From Gelidibacter maritimus (GTDB lineage Bacteria; Bacteroidota; Bacteroidia; Flavobacteriales; Flavobacteriaceae), in the NCBI RefSeq assembly GCF_014062315.1, contig NZ_JACGLT010000009.1:110737-174736 (forward strand): a stretch of DNA of 64,000 nt, read 5' to 3'. The first letter of the stretch is position 1. Each line of letters starts with the position of its first letter. This document shows, piece after piece, positions 62,246-64,000 of this stretch. The position numbers and the translations under genes were made by a program. Under the pieces are notes generated by a model. That model saw only the letters and a list, made by a program, of their open reading frames with translations, ran no database searches and had not been told where the DNA came from.

Positions 62246-62679
62246 TGTTTCGCTGCTTTAATAATTATTGAGTGGGCTTATATTTTGAAAGGTCTTGTTT
62301 GTAATGCACCTATCCATTAGAGTATAAAAAACCATAAAGGATACAAAAAATTTGATGTTTTTTATTTGTTATTCATGCTTTATTAAACTTCGGAGATTGG
62401 TTAAAGCCCCTGCTCTAGCAAAACCATAACATTTACTGAAAAATGAAACTATAAAGTATCTCCTGCAGATATCGCAAAAACGAGCAGCTGTTAGCATCTT
62501 AACTTGGCAAACGACAGCCCTGAAACCTGTGGCTAAACTCTTTAACTGACTACCTTCCAAGCTCCTATACCGACAAACCTACATCTTCGTCCATTCGCCG
62601 CTTCAACAGCCCGCCCGTACCATCCGCCTGGATGGATTCATTCAGGCAAGAAATGGTACGTTCGGGCAGGTCAATAATC
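62246..62679. other. Geneless spacer with compositionally distinct right half
   Basis: No convincing gene in 434 bp. The right half (about 62460-62679) is GC-richer than its surroundings and includes an imperfect hairpin, GTACCAT-CC-GCCTG (62617-62630) against CAGGC-aaga-AATGGTAC (62643-62659), just before the IS end. A minus-strand frame at 62369-62560 is open but looks like a by-product. Confidence 0.5.
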
Positions 62680-62709
62680 TGTACTTCCCTGAATAGAGTT
62701 GACCGTTTT

Positions 62710-63546
62710 TTAGTTATTTATTTCATTGTTAAAAATAGTTATTTTTGGTCTATCTTCAGGTTTCAAGGTCGACCAATATTCCTCAAAATTGTTTGGGCTC
62801 ATTTTTGGTAAATTTTTATGGGTTCTTATTTCATTGTAATTTTTTACAGCTTTTGCTACACATTGTTTTAACTGAAGGAATGTTTCAGGTTTCCAATAAT
62901 CTAGATACTCTTCCTTTATAGTTCTGTTGATACGTTCCGCATATGCATTGTCCAATCCACTTAAGGACATACTTATCTTGGTTCCATTGCTTACCAATAA
63001 ATCTATATACCTATGATAAGTGTATTGGCTTCCTCTGTCCGAATTATGAACCTCAGGTGCATTATTTTCCTTTAGCGCCATTTTAAGAGCTTCTAAATTG
63101 GCTTGGGCCCGCATGTTATCCGATACTATAAATCCAACAATCTTTTTTGTATAAACATCTATTATGAACACAGCGTAATAGTGTTTGCCATTAAGTGGCA
63201 AATAGGTTATATCCGATTGTCATAATACGTTTGGTGCGTTTATTCTTAAGCCTTTTATTAGATTGGGATAAAACTTCTTGCCTGCTATTGTTGTACGTTT
63301 ATAATTCTTCTTCCTTTTTATCCTGTAACCGAGATCCATCATGGTTTCTATAAACCGATCCCTACCTATAAAATCCGGATTTAATATATCGTACATCTTT
63401 TCAACTCCACAACCAGGATGGTCCTCCCGAAGATCATCTGCCTCTAAAATTAATTGAGACACTCGGCCATCGAAAACTGCTTGTCGCCGTGCATACTGAC
63501 TGACAGCTTGTTTACTTATGCCTATGGTGTGATAAAGCTGGTTCAT
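62710..63546 (-). pseudogene. IS3-family transposase orfB with in-frame stop
   Basis: 279 codons of an IS3-type DDE integrase frame, interrupted once by TGA at 63220-63222. The sequence reads NVL, stop, QSDITYLPLNG: the conserved Trp before the first catalytic Asp (normally NVLWQSDITYL) has become a stop. Downstream the frame is intact: HNSDRGSQYTYHRY gives the second Asp and RTIKEEYLDYW the Glu. Upstream it has the usual HTH_21 domain. As two fragments the catalytic domain is split from its N-terminus, so the copy is probably inactive unless the TGA is read through or a sequencing error. Confidence 0.82.
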
Positions 63547-63554
63547 ACTAAAGC

Positions 63555-63953
63555 TTATTTTTTCTTTATGTGTCCTGAACCAGTTGATTGTGGAGTGCTG
63601 AAGTTTTTTTTGATATCTATATTTAAATCGTCCTTTGCGATATCAATCATCTTCTCCAAATAATCTATCTTGATCTGTTTGCGCCCAACTATGGCTTCAA
63701 GCTCCTTTATTCGAGCCTGTTGTTCTTTCATCTTCTGGGTGCTACTGTTTTTCATCTCTACAATTCTTGAACCTTTTTCATTAAAGGTAGAAAATTTATG
63801 AATCCATTTGTAAATCGATACATTACTTATATTATGCAATTTCTCCAACTGAGTTACACTGAATTCTCCCGATTCAAAGTCTTTTACAATTTGTAGTTTA
63901 AACTCATCCGAATAAATGCGTTGCTTTTTCAATAGTTTAATGTTTGCTTTCAT
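63555..63953 (-). CDS. IS3-family transposase orfA (helix-turn-helix)
   Basis: A 132-residue orfA. An N-terminal helix-turn-helix (FKLQIVKDFESGEFSVTQLE, then NVSIYKWIHKF) is followed by a leucine-zipper-like helix (KMKEQQARIKELEAIVGRKQ). It ends in AAG AAA AAA TAA; the A6 tract at 63558-63563 can serve as a -1 slippery site, since the orfB frame is open through it (reads I-S-F-S before the orfB ATG at 63546). A fused OrfAB by programmed frameshift is the known IS3-family mechanism. Confidence 0.88.
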   Translation of the reverse strand: MKANIKLLKKQRIYSDEFKLQIVKDFESGEFSVTQLEKLHNISNVSIYKWIHKFSTFNEKGSRIVEMKNSSTQKMKEQQARIKELEAIVGRKQIKIDYLEKMIDIAKDDLNIDIKKNFSTPQSTGSGHIKKK

Positions 63954-64000
63954 AAGTTTACACTTTGTTTAAAGTGGTCAACCTATACTAGGGACATACA

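Larger units (their letters stand above)
62680..64000. mobile_element. IS3-family insertion sequence
   Basis: A 1321-bp element. Terminal inverted repeats: left TGTACTTCCCTGAATAGAGT plus TGACC (from 62680); right end, read on the minus strand from 64000, TGTATGTCCCTAGTATAGGT plus TGACC. TGTA, TCCCT and GTTGACC agree in register. It contains orfA and orfB on the minus strand. The right end coincides with the window end, so target duplication cannot be checked. Confidence 0.82.

Noticed and set aside
62369..62560. 63-codon minus-strand frame in the spacer before the IS
   Set aside because: Short, Cys-rich without a pattern, no recognisable family; treated as non-coding.

Overview
The window is a stretch of chromosome from a member of the Bacteroidota, most likely a marine Flavobacteriaceae. 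The support is low-GC DNA, a SusC/SusD/SusE locus, a type IX secretion C-terminal domain on a secreted amylase, mevalonate-pathway genes, an alpha/beta hydrolase-OsmC fusion, TAnnTTTG-like promoter elements and few obvious Shine-Dalgarno sites. I see no rRNA, tRNA, CRISPR array, prophage or replication origin. One insertion sequence closes the right end.

Layout. 1-3.0 kb: an FAD oxidoreductase followed by a membrane polyferredoxin. 3.2-7.2 kb: three glycosyltransferases (a DPM1-like GT2, a processive membrane GT2, a GT-C type mannosyltransferase), with repeat-rich spacers. 7.5-11.9 kb, minus strand: a VOC protein, then arginine decarboxylase, agmatinase, a deoxyhypusine-synthase-family enzyme and a small acidic protein (a polyamine operon). 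11.9-12.7 kb: a geneless, possibly decayed stretch. 12.7-16.8 kb, minus: an RluB-like protein lacking its catalytic Asp, a UbiA-type prenyltransferase, mevalonate kinase and diphosphomevalonate decarboxylase. 17.2-19.4 kb: a hybrid sensor kinase. 19.4-27.5 kb, minus: housekeeping genes and a 1233-residue phosphoesterase / kinase-like / outer-membrane-barrel fusion. 27.6-33.4 kb, minus: a redox-repair cluster (hydrolase-OsmC, three MsrA-type proteins, MsrB, SelO, DUF427, GNAT). 33.6-37.2 kb: an HD phosphohydrolase fused to a Pycsar-effector-like membrane domain, convergent with a large GAF protein.

37.4-61.2 kb is an alpha-glucan (starch/maltodextrin) utilisation locus. A LacI regulator and a divergent intergenic region with a perfect 14-bp operator-like palindrome separate two arms. 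The plus arm encodes SusC, SusD, a SusE-like triple-repeat lipoprotein and a T9SS-secreted GH13 amylase. The minus arm encodes an MFS transporter, beta-phosphoglucomutase, GH65 maltose phosphorylase, three GH13 enzymes, a GH31 alpha-glucosidase and an esterase. Inferred flow: surface amylase and SusCDE bind, cut and import oligosaccharides; periplasmic or surface GH13/GH31 enzymes trim them; maltose crosses the inner membrane through the MFS carrier; GH65 plus PgmB convert it to glucose and glucose 6-phosphate.

61.2-64 kb: a DUF488 protein, a flavodoxin-reductase-like protein, and an IS3-family element whose transposase frame carries an in-frame TGA. The points most worth following up are the phosphoesterase/kinase-like/barrel fusion, the orphan HD-PycTM protein, the catalytically altered RluB paralogue, the deoxyhypusine-synthase homologue inside a polyamine operon, the LacI-type operator, and a dispersed ACCTGACAGGT palindrome family.
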